In this document: one piece after another, positions 1 through 7,765 of the stretch
Position numbering within the stretch: position 1 is the first letter of the stretch
Layout of the letters: each line of letters starts with the position of its first letter
Source: Sinorhizobium fredii NGR234
GTDB lineage: Bacteria; Pseudomonadota; Alphaproteobacteria; Rhizobiales; Rhizobiaceae
Direction: 5' to 3'
Length of the DNA: 64,000 bases
Assembly (NCBI RefSeq): GCF_000018545.1
Contig: NC_012586.1
Span: 248,001-312,000 of the forward strand
Notes under the pieces: model-generated
What the model was told of the DNA's origin: nothing
Seen by the model: only the letters and a program-made list of their open reading frames with translations
Databases searched by the model: none
Position numbers and translations under genes: made by a program

Positions 1-84
1 CAGGCGATGAACCCGACGATCCGGACCATCGAGGGCATCGAGGTGCTCGCCGATGCCGTCGAGAAATCCGGCCTGAACAAGTGA
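1..84 (+). CDS. C-terminal end of a periplasmic iron-siderophore-type binding protein (partial)
   Basis: Only the last 27 codons are in the window, read in frame from base 1 to a TGA at 82-84. The tail contains NPTIRTIEGIEVLADAV, which resembles the C-terminus of FhuD/FepB-type substrate-binding proteins. The stop overlaps the GTG start of the next gene (GTGA), and that gene is a FecCD permease, so this is almost certainly the binding protein of the same importer. The substrate cannot be told from this fragment. Confidence 0.7.
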   Translation, partial: QAMNPTIRTIEGIEVLADAVEKSGLNK

Positions 85-1109
85 TCGGCATCACGCCATC
101 CTTGTCGCGGACGAGCGCCGGCCTGCTGGCACTCGTCGTGCTGCTCGTCGCGCTCTGGTTGGGCGCGGCGATCGGCGAAACGGCGATCCCCATGGGCGTC
201 GTCGCCAAGACGGTCGCCAACCGGCTGTGGGATGCCGGCTACGGGCTCGATGCGCTCGACGAGGGGATCATCTGGAACTACCGGGTGAGCCGCGCAATCG
301 TCGCCGCCTGCTGCGGTTCGGCCCTGGCGCTTTCCGGCGTCGTGCTGCAATCGCTGCTGCGCAATCCGCTGGCCGATCCCTATATCCTCGGGATCTCGGC
401 GGGTGCATCGACCGGTGCGGTCGCCGTCGCCGTTCTCGGCATCGGCGCCGGGCTGCTGACGCTGCCGGTCGGTGCCTTTGTCGGCGCGCTCCTCGCCTTC
501 GGGCTCGTCAGCCTGCTGGCGATGCGCGCCGGCAGGGGCCATGGCGCAATCATTCTGGCCGGCGTCGCCGGCTCGCAGCTCTTCAACGCGCTCACCTCCT
601 TCATCGTCACCAAGGCCGCCAATGCGGAGCAGGCGCGTGCCATCATGTTCTGGCTGCTCGGCAATCTTTCCGGCGTGCGCTGGCCGGACGTCTGGGTCGC
701 CGTGCCGGTCGCGGCGGTCGGCCTCATCGTCTGCCTGTGGCATGCCCGGGCGCTCGACGCATTCACCTTCGGCTCCGAATCCGCCGCCTCGCTCGGCATC
801 CCGGTTCGCCGGGTCTATGGCGTCCTGATCGGCGTAACGGCGATGATGACGGCGGCCATGGTCAGCATGGTCGGTTCGATCGGCTTCGTCGGCCTCGTCA
901 TCCCGCACGTGTCCCGGATGATCGTCGGCGTCCGGCACGGATTGCTGTTGCCGGGCTCCGCCCTGATCGGGGCTGTGTTCATGATCGCCGCCGACATCGT
1001 GTCGCGCATTATCATTCCGGGGCAGGTTCTGCCGATCGGCGTCGTCACCGCGCTTGTCGGCGCCCCCGCCTTCGCCGTCATTCTCAGCCAGCGCAGGACA
1101 GTTCGATGA
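81..1109 (+). CDS. FecCD-family ABC permease (iron-siderophore, heme or cobalamin type)
   Basis: This 342-residue integral membrane protein has the size and profile of FecCD/BtuC permeases, with about nine to ten hydrophobic segments. RNPLADPYILGISAGAS at residues 94-110 is the family hallmark, and GSIGFVGLVIPHVSRM near 265-280 is the conserved coupling region facing the ATPase. It starts at a GTG overlapping the stop of the binding-protein gene and ends in an ATGA overlap with the ATPase gene, so the genes are translationally coupled. It would form the homodimeric inner-membrane channel of a periplasmic-binding-protein-dependent importer. The family is certain; whether the cargo is ferric siderophore, heme or a corrinoid is not visible. 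Confidence 0.9.
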   Translation: MIGITPSLSRTSAGLLALVVLLVALWLGAAIGETAIPMGVVAKTVANRLWDAGYGLDALDEGIIWNYRVSRAIVAACCGSALALSGVVLQSLLRNPLADPYILGISAGASTGAVAVAVLGIGAGLLTLPVGAFVGALLAFGLVSLLAMRAGRGHGAIILAGVAGSQLFNALTSFIVTKAANAEQARAIMFWLLGNLSGVRWPDVWVAVPVAAVGLIVCLWHARALDAFTFGSESAASLGIPVRRVYGVLIGVTAMMTAAMVSMVGSIGFVGLVIPHVSRMIVGVRHGLLLPGSALIGAVFMIAADIVSRIIIPGQVLPIGVVTALVGAPAFAVILSQRRTVR

Positions 1110-1909
1110 CGCTCGCCGCTTGCAACGTGTCGTGGTCGACGGGCGGGGTTTCGATCCTCCGGGATGTTTCGCTCGACGTCGTTCCGGGTGAGTTTCTCGG
1201 CATCGTCGGCCCGAACGGCTCCGGCAAGACCAGCCTGATGTCGCTGCTCGCCGGCCTTCGGCGGCCGCGATCGGGCCGGGTGCTGCTGGACGGAGACGCT
1301 GTCGAGAAGCTGGGCCGCAAGGACATCGCCAGGCGCATCGCGCTGGTCGAGCAGCAGGCCGAAACCAGCGAGCGCATCTCGGCGCGCCGGGCGGTGGAGC
1401 TCGGCCGCACGCCGCATCTCGGGCCGTTCACGCCGTGGTCGGCGAGGGATGACGCCATCGTCGACGAGGCGATCCGCAATGTCGGCATGGCCGAGCTTGC
1501 GGCGCGGCTGTGGCACACCCTGTCGGGCGGCGAGCGGCAGCGCCTGCATATCGCCCGTGCGCTGGCGCAGCAACCGCAGATCCTGCTTCTCGACGAGCCG
1601 ACGAACCACCTCGATGTCGGCCACCAGATCGGCCTGCTGCATCTCGTGCGCCAGCAGAAGCTGACGGCGGTCGCCGCGCTTCACGACCTCAACCATGCCG
1701 CCACGTTCTGCGACCGCGTCGCCCTGATGAGCGGCGGTCGGATTGTCGCGTCGGGGCGTCCGAACGAAGTGCTCACCGAAGAGCGAATCCGCGGCGTTTT
1801 CGGGGTCGACGCCGACGTCGAATTTCATGGCGAGGGCCGCTGCCATATCCGTTACCGCGCACCCGGTTCGCCGGCTGCCGAAAGGCCGATGCTGAAGAGG
1901 ATTTCATGA
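1106..1909 (+). CDS. ABC transporter ATP-binding protein of the FecCD importer (FecE/FhuC type)
   Basis: This 267-residue nucleotide-binding protein has Walker A GPNGSGKT at about 35-42, the signature LSGGERQRL near 139, Walker B ILLLDEPTNHLD near 160 and the H-loop in ALHDLNHA. It powers import through the upstream FecCD permease. The ATG at 1106 was chosen because it overlaps the permease stop as ATGA and gives the normal FecE/FhuC length. The frame is open much further upstream, but that stretch only shadows the permease gene. Its own stop overlaps the ATG of the pseudoazurin gene, so all four genes appear to form one transcript. Confidence 0.92.
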   Translation: MTLAACNVSWSTGGVSILRDVSLDVVPGEFLGIVGPNGSGKTSLMSLLAGLRRPRSGRVLLDGDAVEKLGRKDIARRIALVEQQAETSERISARRAVELGRTPHLGPFTPWSARDDAIVDEAIRNVGMAELAARLWHTLSGGERQRLHIARALAQQPQILLLDEPTNHLDVGHQIGLLHLVRQQKLTAVAALHDLNHAATFCDRVALMSGGRIVASGRPNEVLTEERIRGVFGVDADVEFHGEGRCHIRYRAPGSPAAERPMLKRIS

Positions 1910-2361
1910 TCAAGCCTGCCAGGTTGCTGTTGACCACGATAGTCGCGCTCTCGACACCGGCACTGGCCGGCGCCGAGACGGTCGAGGTCAAGATGCTGAA
2001 CCGCGGCGAAAAAGGTTCGATGGTCTTCGAACCGGATTTCCTGGGGTTGCAGGCCGGCGACAGCGTCAAGTTCATCGCCACCAGCAAGAGCCACAACGCC
2101 GCGACGATCGACGGGATGGTTCCCGACGGGCACGCGGGGTTCAAGGGCAAGATCAACAAGGAGATCCTCGTCACCTTCGATCAGCCCGGCTTCTACGGCA
2201 TCAAATGCTCGCCGCATTTCGGCATGGGCATGGTGATGCTGATCAAGGTCGGCGACGTCGAACTGCCGCAGAGCTACCGTGCGATCGAGGTTCCCGCCCG
2301 GGCGAAACCGCGCTTCGACGCGCTCTGCGCCGCAGCTCAGGCGGAAGTGGCAGGGAAATAG
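1906..2361 (+). CDS. Pseudoazurin-type blue copper protein
   Basis: This 151-residue cupredoxin has a signal peptide at about 1-23 (cleavage after ALAGA), so it is exported to the periplasm. The four type 1 copper ligands are visible as His63 (KSHNAA), Cys101, His104 and Met109 in CSPHFGMGM, with the C-x2-H-x4-M spacing of pseudoazurins. Pseudoazurins carry single electrons, classically to copper nitrite reductase or nitrous oxide reductase. Here the ATG overlaps the stop of an iron-type ABC ATPase gene by four bases, and no denitrification gene is in view. A role in reducing imported metal or in a redox step of uptake is possible but is inference. Confidence 0.93.
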   Translation: MIKPARLLLTTIVALSTPALAGAETVEVKMLNRGEKGSMVFEPDFLGLQAGDSVKFIATSKSHNAATIDGMVPDGHAGFKGKINKEILVTFDQPGFYGIKCSPHFGMGMVMLIKVGDVELPQSYRAIEVPARAKPRFDALCAAAQAEVAGK

Positions 2362-2483
2362 CCTCCGCGGACAGGGCCACAGGCAGTCTGGCGAAATCCA
2401 CTGCCCTTCGGTGCTGGCGCCGCGGCGCAATGCTGCAATGTAACCCAGGGCACTACTTGCTGATGGGAAACGCTCTATTTTCA

Positions 2484-2600
2484 TGATTGTCAAAGAGCAG
2501 TTCTCCTCCACCGCCCAAAACGACCGGTTGCACTCCTCCGCCTCTCGGAACCGGTCAGCTCAGCAACCCCGACGCCTCCTCCAGGCTCGGGGTCTCTTTT
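2484..2600 (+). ncRNA. Alpha-r14-family (NfeR1-like) small RNA with three anti-Shine-Dalgarno motifs
   Basis: About 117 bases hold three CTCCTCC anti-SD motifs at 2503-2509, 2533-2539 and 2576-2582. The first lies in a probably single-stranded 5' part. The second sits in the loop of a perfect eight-base-pair stem (GACCGGTT 2522-2529 with AACCGGTC 2549-2556). The third is the loop of the terminator hairpin. This layout matches my knowledge of the rhizobial alpha-r14 family, including S. meliloti NfeR1, which base-pairs with ribosome binding sites of many transporter mRNAs. The 5' end is an estimate. A TATTTT at 2476-2481 could be a -10, but no well-spaced -35 was found. Confidence 0.8.
2566..2600 (+). 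terminator. Rho-independent terminator of the small RNA
   Basis: ACCCCGA...GCCT (2566-2577) pairs with AGGC TCGGGGT (2583-2593) with one bulged base, followed by TCTCTTTT. The loop exposes CCTCC, part of the third anti-SD motif. It separates the sRNA from the DUF6494 gene 80 bases downstream. Confidence 0.85.
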
Positions 2601-2681
2601 GTATGGCGCCGCGCGTCGCCGTCCTCTTTCCTTGGCTGCTGGCCTTCCCTTACAATCCCTTCTGGACAGAGGAGATCCGCC

Positions 2682-2873
2682 ATGAGCGAAGACGCCTTCA
2701 ACATGTCGATCCGCAAATTCCTGAAGGAAGTCGGCATCACCTCACAGCGCAAGATCGAGGAGACGGTGCGCGAGGGCCAGACCGGCGGCAAGAAGCTGAA
2801 GGTCCGCATGACGCTAACGGCGGAAGGCACCGGCCTCAACCACGTGGTGGACGGCGAGATCGAGCTTCCATAA
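2682..2873 (+). CDS. DUF6494 family small protein
   Basis: This 63-residue protein contains FNMSIRKFLKEVG and a short basic/acidic helix (TSQRKIEETV), which I recognise as the DUF6494 pattern common in alphaproteobacteria. The ATG at 2682 was chosen because GGAGATCC precedes it. Longer reading through 2487 would run through the sRNA and its terminator. There is no signal peptide or membrane segment, so it is probably cytosolic. The function of the family is unknown. It stands alone between the sRNA terminator and the sugar transport operon. Confidence 0.75.
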   Translation: MSEDAFNMSIRKFLKEVGITSQRKIEETVREGQTGGKKLKVRMTLTAEGTGLNHVVDGEIELP

Positions 2874-3160
2874 GCCCCGGCGAAGCGATCAAGCGGCTCG
2901 TCCGGCGCGACGGAAGCAAGAAAGGACAGCCAGTCAACCGCTGGTGCAGTCCGGGGACGAATGCTTGACGACCAAGCCTCGAGCATCTGCCGAATGTGCC
3001 GACCCCCCGGGAGATTCCGATCAGGCAACCAGCACCACCGAGCCCGTCGTGCGCCGCGCCTCGGTGGATTGCGGGGAGTGGGTGATCGACGGACGGGTGA
3101 CTTGAAGAGATCCTGCCGCTCCAGCATCGCGGGGTTCGGATACAACTCTAAACTCGCCAT
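2874..3160. other. Intergenic stretch without a recognisable gene
   Basis: About 290 bases between the DUF6494 gene and the sugar ABC operon. Open frames here are short or shadow the downstream gene and have no recognisable product. The only signals I find are at the 3' edge, where the LacI-type operator and the promoter region of the sugar operon begin. Confidence 0.5.
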
Positions 3161-3174
3161 TGAAATCGATTACA
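3161..3174. promoter_or_regulatory. Candidate LacI-family operator of the sugar ABC operon
   Basis: TGAAATCGATTACA is a palindrome of the form TGWAATCGATTWCA with the central CG typical of LacI-family operators. It lies 42 bases before the binding-protein start and overlaps a TTGAAA that could serve as a -35 (3160-3165). The natural ligand is the LacI-family protein encoded at 7762-8781 in the same operon, which would make the operon autoregulated. Binding is inferred. Confidence 0.55.
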
Positions 3175-3216
3175 TTTTCTGGCTTCATAGCTCACGCAAG
3201 ATTTTGGGAGGATCTT

Positions 3217-4242
3217 ATGACGAAATTCATTGCTTTTGCGCTTGGCACGGTCGCGTCCATCGTTGTCTCGGCCTCGGCGGTCAACGCGGAAACATTCAAG
3301 ATCGGCCTGTCGAACGGTTGGGTCGGCAGCGAGTGGCGCACCCAGATGATCGACGAGGCGAAGGAAGCCGCGGCGAAATGGAAGGACAAGGGCGTCGACG
3401 TCGAGGTTTCGGTGCAGAGCGCCAATGTCGACGTGCCCGGGCAGATCGCCCATATCCGCAACTTCATCGCCGAGGGCGTCAACGCCATCATCGTCAACCC
3501 GAACAGCCCGACGGCCTTCGACCCGATCTTCGCGCAGGCGAAGGAAGCCGGCATCCTGGTGATTGCAACCGATGCGGAAGTATCCTCGCCCGATGCGGTC
3601 TATGTCGGCATCGACCAGACCGCCTGGGGCGCGGCCGGCGCCAAGTGGCTCGCCGAGACACTCGACGGCAAGGGCAAGGTGGTGGCGATCAACGGCGTCG
3701 CCGGCCATCCGGCCAACGAGATGCGGGTCGCCGGCTACAAGTCGGTCCTCAAGGATTTCCCGGATATCCAGATCGTCAATGAAGTGAATGCCAACTGGGA
3801 TCAGGCCCAGGGACAGCAGGCGATGCAGAACATTCTCGCCACCTATCCGGACATCAACGGCGTGGTGGTGCAGGACGGCATGGCAGCAGGCGCCTGGAAG
3901 TCGATCATGGATGCCGGCAAGAAGGACCAGATCGCCGCGACCGGCGAGATCCGCAAGGACTTCATCGACCTCTGGATCAAGGACAAGCTGAACTCCGGCG
4001 CCACCGTGAACCCGCCCGGCGTCATGGCGAGCGCCCTCAACGTCGCCGTGCTGATGCTGCAGGGCAAGGAACTGAAGGAGCCCGCCAAGGCCGGCCAGTA
4101 CGGCAACGCACTCTACCTGCCGATCCCGTTCATCGACTCGAAGAACGTCGAGAAGGCGGCAAAGCAGCTCGAAGGCAAGCCCGGTTACTATTCCTATACG
4201 AGCTCGCTTTCGATTTCAGACGCGGAAGCGCTCTTCAAGTGA
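3217..4242 (+). CDS. Periplasmic sugar-binding protein of an RbsB-like ABC importer
   Basis: This 341-residue protein has a signal peptide at about 1-24 (cleavage after SAVNA) and a periplasmic-binding-protein type I fold. The segments EWRTQMIDEAK, GVNAIIVNPNSPTAF and AKEAGILVIATDAE are typical of ribose/xylose/inositol binding proteins. The ATG at 3217 was preferred over an in-frame upstream start at 3160 because GGGAGGA stands six bases before it and the signal peptide begins there. It is the first gene of a six-gene operon and delivers its ligand to the two permeases below. The specific sugar cannot be told from the sequence. Confidence 0.9.
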   Translation: MTKFIAFALGTVASIVVSASAVNAETFKIGLSNGWVGSEWRTQMIDEAKEAAAKWKDKGVDVEVSVQSANVDVPGQIAHIRNFIAEGVNAIIVNPNSPTAFDPIFAQAKEAGILVIATDAEVSSPDAVYVGIDQTAWGAAGAKWLAETLDGKGKVVAINGVAGHPANEMRVAGYKSVLKDFPDIQIVNEVNANWDQAQGQQAMQNILATYPDINGVVVQDGMAAGAWKSIMDAGKKDQIAATGEIRKDFIDLWIKDKLNSGATVNPPGVMASALNVAVLMLQGKELKEPAKAGQYGNALYLPIPFIDSKNVEKAAKQLEGKPGYYSYTSSLSISDAEALFK

Positions 4243-4256
4243 GCCTGTCGGAGCGA

Positions 4257-4287
4257 ATGGGCGCCGGCCGATCTGGCCGGCGCCCAT
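4257..4287 (+). promoter_or_regulatory. Perfect 13-bp hairpin between binding-protein and ATPase genes
   Basis: ATGGGCGCCGGCC (4257-4269) and its exact complement (4275-4287) enclose a five-base loop, with no U-run after it. Such stems after a binding-protein gene commonly stabilise the upstream mRNA or partly attenuate transcription, so that the binding protein is made in excess over the membrane components. Confidence 0.6.
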
Positions 4288-4314
4288 GACCCGCAGCGTA
4301 ACGGACGCGGTTCC

Positions 4315-5820
4315 ATGTCGAAATTGAAACTGAACGGCGTAAGTAAGGCTTACGGCGCGACCTTGGCGCTCCGCCGCGGCGACCTCGAGGTGATGGCCGG
4401 CGAGGTCCACGTGCTGATGGGCTCGAACGGTTCGGGAAAGAGCACGCTCTGCAAGATTATTGCCGGCAGCGTGCGGCCGGACGACGGCCGGATCCTGATC
4501 GACGACACGCCGGTGACGATCACCGGACCGCGTTCCGCGCGGGCGCAGGGGATCGGCATCTTCTATCAGGAGCTCAGCCTCGCCGCACATCGCACGGTCG
4601 AGGAAAACATCTGCCTTGCCGCGCTGCCGGCCAAGGCCCGCCTCTTCGTCGACCGGACGGCGCTGAAGGAGCGGGCGGCGCGCTACATAGCGCTGTTCGA
4701 CGGCGTATCCGGCGATGGCTTTTCCGCCGATGCGCTGGTCGGCAATCTCAGGCCCGACCAGCGCCAGCTCGTCGAGATCATGAAGGCGCTGGCAAGCGAG
4801 GCGCCGCTGCTCATCTTCGACGAGCCGACCTCGGCGCTCGACCGCGCCCAAGTCGAGCGCTTCTTCGAGATCCTGCGCGATCTGAAGCGGCGCGGCCGCG
4901 GCATTATCTTCATTTCGCACCGCATGGACGAGATCAAGGCGATCGGCGACCGCGTCACGATCATCCGCGACGGCGAGACGATCACCACGCTCAGTCTTGG
5001 CGAGACCGATGCCGGCACGGTTATCCGGCTCATGGTCGGCGGCGCCGGCGACATGCCCGCCTCGCAATCCTCCGCGCCGGCGATTGTCGACGCGAAGGAC
5101 GGGGCGGCGCTGACGGTCCGCAATCTTTCGGGCGCCGGTTTCCGCAATGTCAGCTTCGAAGTGGCGCGCGGCGAAATCCTTGGCTTCGGCGGGCTGCACG
5201 GCCAGGGCCAGTCGGCGCTGCTCCGGGCGATCTTCGGCGCCGGCTCGATCGCGTCGGGCGAAATCCTGATAGGCAACGACCGGTTCGATGCGGCCAGTCC
5301 CCGCGACGCGATCAGGCGCGGCTGCGCCTACGTCTCCGGCGACCGCGGCCGCGACGGCGTCATCAGCGGCCGGCCGATCATCGAGAACGTCACGCCGATC
5401 CACTATCTGCGCGACCGGCTGATGATTGCCAGGCCGTCGAAGCTCAGCGACCGCGTCGCGCCGGCGCTCGAAAGCATGCATACGAAATTCGCGAGCCTCT
5501 TCCACCCGATCAACTCGCTGTCCGGCGGCAACCAGCAGAAGGTGATCATCGCCCGCTGGCTGATCGACCGTCCGGACGTGCTGCTGCTCGACGACCCGAC
5601 CAAGGGCATCGACCTCTCGGCCAAGGCCGACCTCTTCGCGCTGATCAGGCAACTGGCGGCCGACGGGCTCGGCATCATCCTCTACTCTTCGGAAGATGCC
5701 GAGCTGCTCGGCAATGCCAACCGCATCCTGGTCTTTAACGGCGGCTCGGTCAGCCGGGAGCTCACCGGTCCGGAGCGTACCCGCTACAACCTCTACCAAG
5801 CCGCTTACGAGGCCGCCTGA
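4315..5820 (+). CDS. Sugar ABC importer ATP-binding protein with two nucleotide-binding domains (RbsA/MglA type)
   Basis: At 501 residues this has the tandem-domain length of RbsA/XylG/MglA. Domain 1 has Walker A GSNGSGKST at 36-44 and Walker B LLIFDEPTSALD near 165, but its signature reads NLRPDQRQ instead of LSxGxQQ. Domain 2 has a degenerate Walker A (GLHGQGQSA), as usual in the family, with an intact LSGGNQQK signature and Walker B LLLDDPTKGID. The stop overlaps the ATG of the next permease gene (TGATG). It energises the importer together with the binding protein at 3217 and the permeases at 5820 and 6809. Confidence 0.93.
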   Translation: MSKLKLNGVSKAYGATLALRRGDLEVMAGEVHVLMGSNGSGKSTLCKIIAGSVRPDDGRILIDDTPVTITGPRSARAQGIGIFYQELSLAAHRTVEENICLAALPAKARLFVDRTALKERAARYIALFDGVSGDGFSADALVGNLRPDQRQLVEIMKALASEAPLLIFDEPTSALDRAQVERFFEILRDLKRRGRGIIFISHRMDEIKAIGDRVTIIRDGETITTLSLGETDAGTVIRLMVGGAGDMPASQSSAPAIVDAKDGAALTVRNLSGAGFRNVSFEVARGEILGFGGLHGQGQSALLRAIFGAGSIASGEILIGNDRFDAASPRDAIRRGCAYVSGDRGRDGVISGRPIIENVTPIHYLRDRLMIARPSKLSDRVAPALESMHTKFASLFHPINSLSGGNQQKVIIARWLIDRPDVLLLDDPTKGIDLSAKADLFALIRQLAADGLGIILYSSEDAELLGNANRILVFNGGSVSRELTGPERTRYNLYQAAYEAA

Positions 5821-6812
5821 TGGCAGAGATCGCAACCAGCCCGACCTATCGGCGCGCCGGCGGCATCCGCAGGCTGCTCGAGCGCTATCCTTTCCTGCCG
5901 GCCCTCGCCATCGTGCTGGTGCTGCTTGCCTTGAACGGCTTCTTCTCGCCGAACAGCCTCAGCTACCGCTCGCTGACCGGACTGTTGAGCACCTATATGG
6001 CGTTGATCCTGCTGGCGATCGCCCAGACCTATGTCGTCTATGCCGGCGACATCGATCTGTCGGCCGGCTCGATCCTGTCGCTCGTCAATGTGGCGATCGT
6101 CGTGCTGATGGAGCGATGGGGCGGCGGTGCCGGCGCCGTGCTGCTGGCGCTCGCCCTCGGCCTGCTGCTCGGGCTCGCCTGCGGCCTTGTCAACGGGCTC
6201 GTCGTCGCGGCGCTGCGGCTGCAGGCGATCGTCGCCACCTTCGCGACCAGCATCTTCTTCACCGGCCTGGCGCTCTACATCCTGCCGGTGGCCGGCACCC
6301 CGGCGCCGACGATCTTCTGGCGCACCTATGGCGGCCGGCTTCTTGGGCTGCCCTTCGTGTTCTACATCCTGGCCGGACTGGTCTTGCTCCTGCTGGTGCT
6401 TGGCCGCACCCGTCTCACCACGCAATTGCTCGCCGTCGGCGACGACCAGCAGGCGGCCTTCCAGACGGGACTGCCGGTGGTGTCGATCAGGATCCGCGGC
6501 TACCTGCTCTGCGGGCTGTTCTCGGCGCTCGCCGCCTTCTGCATCACCGGCGACACGGCAAGCGGCGATCCGCTGGTCGGCGGCAAGATGACGCTCTTCA
6601 GCGTCGCCGCGGTGGTGCTCGGCGGCAGCGCTCTCTCCGGTGGCTGGGGCACCGTGGTCGGCTCTCTCCTCGGCGCGCTGACGATCGGTCTCATCAGTTC
6701 GGTGGTTTTCTTCATGGGGACGCCGTCCGAGTGGCAGAACTTCGTGCAGGGCCTTGCGATCCTCGTCGTCCTGATGGCCGGCGTGCTCGCCGGCCGGAGG
6801 GCGCGTCCATGA
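5820..6812 (+). CDS. Sugar ABC importer permease 1 (RbsC/AraH family)
   Basis: This 330-residue membrane protein belongs to the BPD_transp_2 family. It has about eight to ten hydrophobic segments, the motif VYAGDIDLSAGSILSLVNV near residue 75, and the conserved VVLGGSALSGGWGTVVGSLLGAL near the C-terminus. It overlaps the ATPase stop by one base and the second permease start by four. Two different permeases in one operon suggest a heterodimeric channel, unlike the RbsC homodimer. Confidence 0.92.
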   Translation: MAEIATSPTYRRAGGIRRLLERYPFLPALAIVLVLLALNGFFSPNSLSYRSLTGLLSTYMALILLAIAQTYVVYAGDIDLSAGSILSLVNVAIVVLMERWGGGAGAVLLALALGLLLGLACGLVNGLVVAALRLQAIVATFATSIFFTGLALYILPVAGTPAPTIFWRTYGGRLLGLPFVFYILAGLVLLLLVLGRTRLTTQLLAVGDDQQAAFQTGLPVVSIRIRGYLLCGLFSALAAFCITGDTASGDPLVGGKMTLFSVAAVVLGGSALSGGWGTVVGSLLGALTIGLISSVVFFMGTPSEWQNFVQGLAILVVLMAGVLAGRRARP

Positions 6813-7765
6813 GCAGCGTTGTCTCGTTCCTTCGCCAGCCGATCGTCGTCGCGCTCGTCCTCATCGTCCTCCTCCTCTATCTCGGCGAATTGTTGTCTCC
6901 GGGTTTTGCCAGCGGTGCGCAGATCCTTCGGCTGATGATCGTCGCCTCGCTGCTCGGCATCGTCGCGGCCGGCCAGAATGTCGTCATTCTCGGCGGACGG
7001 GAGGGCATCGATCTCTCAGTCGGCGGCGTCGTCTCGCTGTCGGCGATCATCGCCGGCAATGTCATGCAAGGTGCCGATATCGGCATTGTGCCGGCGATCG
7101 CCGCCTGCCTTCTGGCCGGGGCCTTCTTCGGCCTGCTGAACGGCCTCGGCGTCACGCTGCTGCGCATTCCGCCGCTGGTGATGACGCTCGGCATGCTCGG
7201 CGTGCTGCAGGGCCTCCTCGTCGTCATCCGTATGGGCATTCCCTCCGGCCAGGCGGCGCCGGCCCTGTCGCGCTTCGTCACCCAGCCGCTTTTCTTCGGC
7301 GTGCCGGGGATCATCTGGCTGTGGGTCGCGATCGGCATCCTCATGGCCTTCATGCTCAACCGCACCGTCTTCGGCCACCGCATCTACGCGATCGGCTCGA
7401 ACGAGCACGCCGCCTATATGGCGGGCGTGCCGGTCCGGTTGATGCGCATCGCGCTCTTCATGATCTCCGGCATGTTCGCGGCGGTCGCCGGCCTTTGCCT
7501 GCTCGGCTATTCCGGCTCGTCCTTCGCCAATGTCGGCGAGCAATATACACTGACCTCGATCATCGCCGTCGTCTTCGGCGGCACATCGCTCGCCGGCGGC
7601 AAGGGCGGCTATACCGGCACCATGGCCGGCGCCTTCCTGCTCGTCATCCTGCAGGGCATCCTCACCACGGTGAACATCGACGAATCCGGCCGGCAGATGG
7701 TATTCGGGGCGACCCTGCTCATCCTCATGATGTTCTATGGCCGGGGTCGGGCGATGCGCGCATGA
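6809..7765 (+). CDS. Sugar ABC importer permease 2 (RbsC family)
   Basis: This 318-residue integral membrane protein starts at the ATG that overlaps the previous stop (ATGA). It has VILGGREGIDLSVGGVVSLSAI near residue 57 and VVFGGTSLAGGKGGYTGTMAGAF near 255, both diagnostic of ribose-type permeases. A frame starting further upstream (5696) is only a read-through of another frame. It presumably pairs with permease 1. Its stop overlaps the LacI-family regulator start by four bases. Confidence 0.92.
   Translation: MSSVVSFLRQPIVVALVLIVLLLYLGELLSPGFASGAQILRLMIVASLLGIVAAGQNVVILGGREGIDLSVGGVVSLSAIIAGNVMQGADIGIVPAIAACLLAGAFFGLLNGLGVTLLRIPPLVMTLGMLGVLQGLLVVIRMGIPSGQAAPALSRFVTQPLFFGVPGIIWLWVAIGILMAFMLNRTVFGHRIYAIGSNEHAAYMAGVPVRLMRIALFMISGMFAAVAGLCLLGYSGSSFANVGEQYTLTSIIAVVFGGTSLAGGKGGYTGTMAGAFLLVILQGILTTVNIDESGRQMVFGATLLILMMFYGRGRAMRA

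Noticed and set aside
2961..3782. A plus-strand frame overlapping the sugar-binding protein in another phase
   Set aside because: The product is Arg-rich and low in complexity. The binding-protein frame has a signal peptide, a ribosome site and family motifs.
4216..5835. A 539-codon minus-strand frame opposite the sugar ATPase
   Set aside because: The plus strand encodes an RbsA-type ATPase with Walker motifs in both halves. The minus frame is a shadow.
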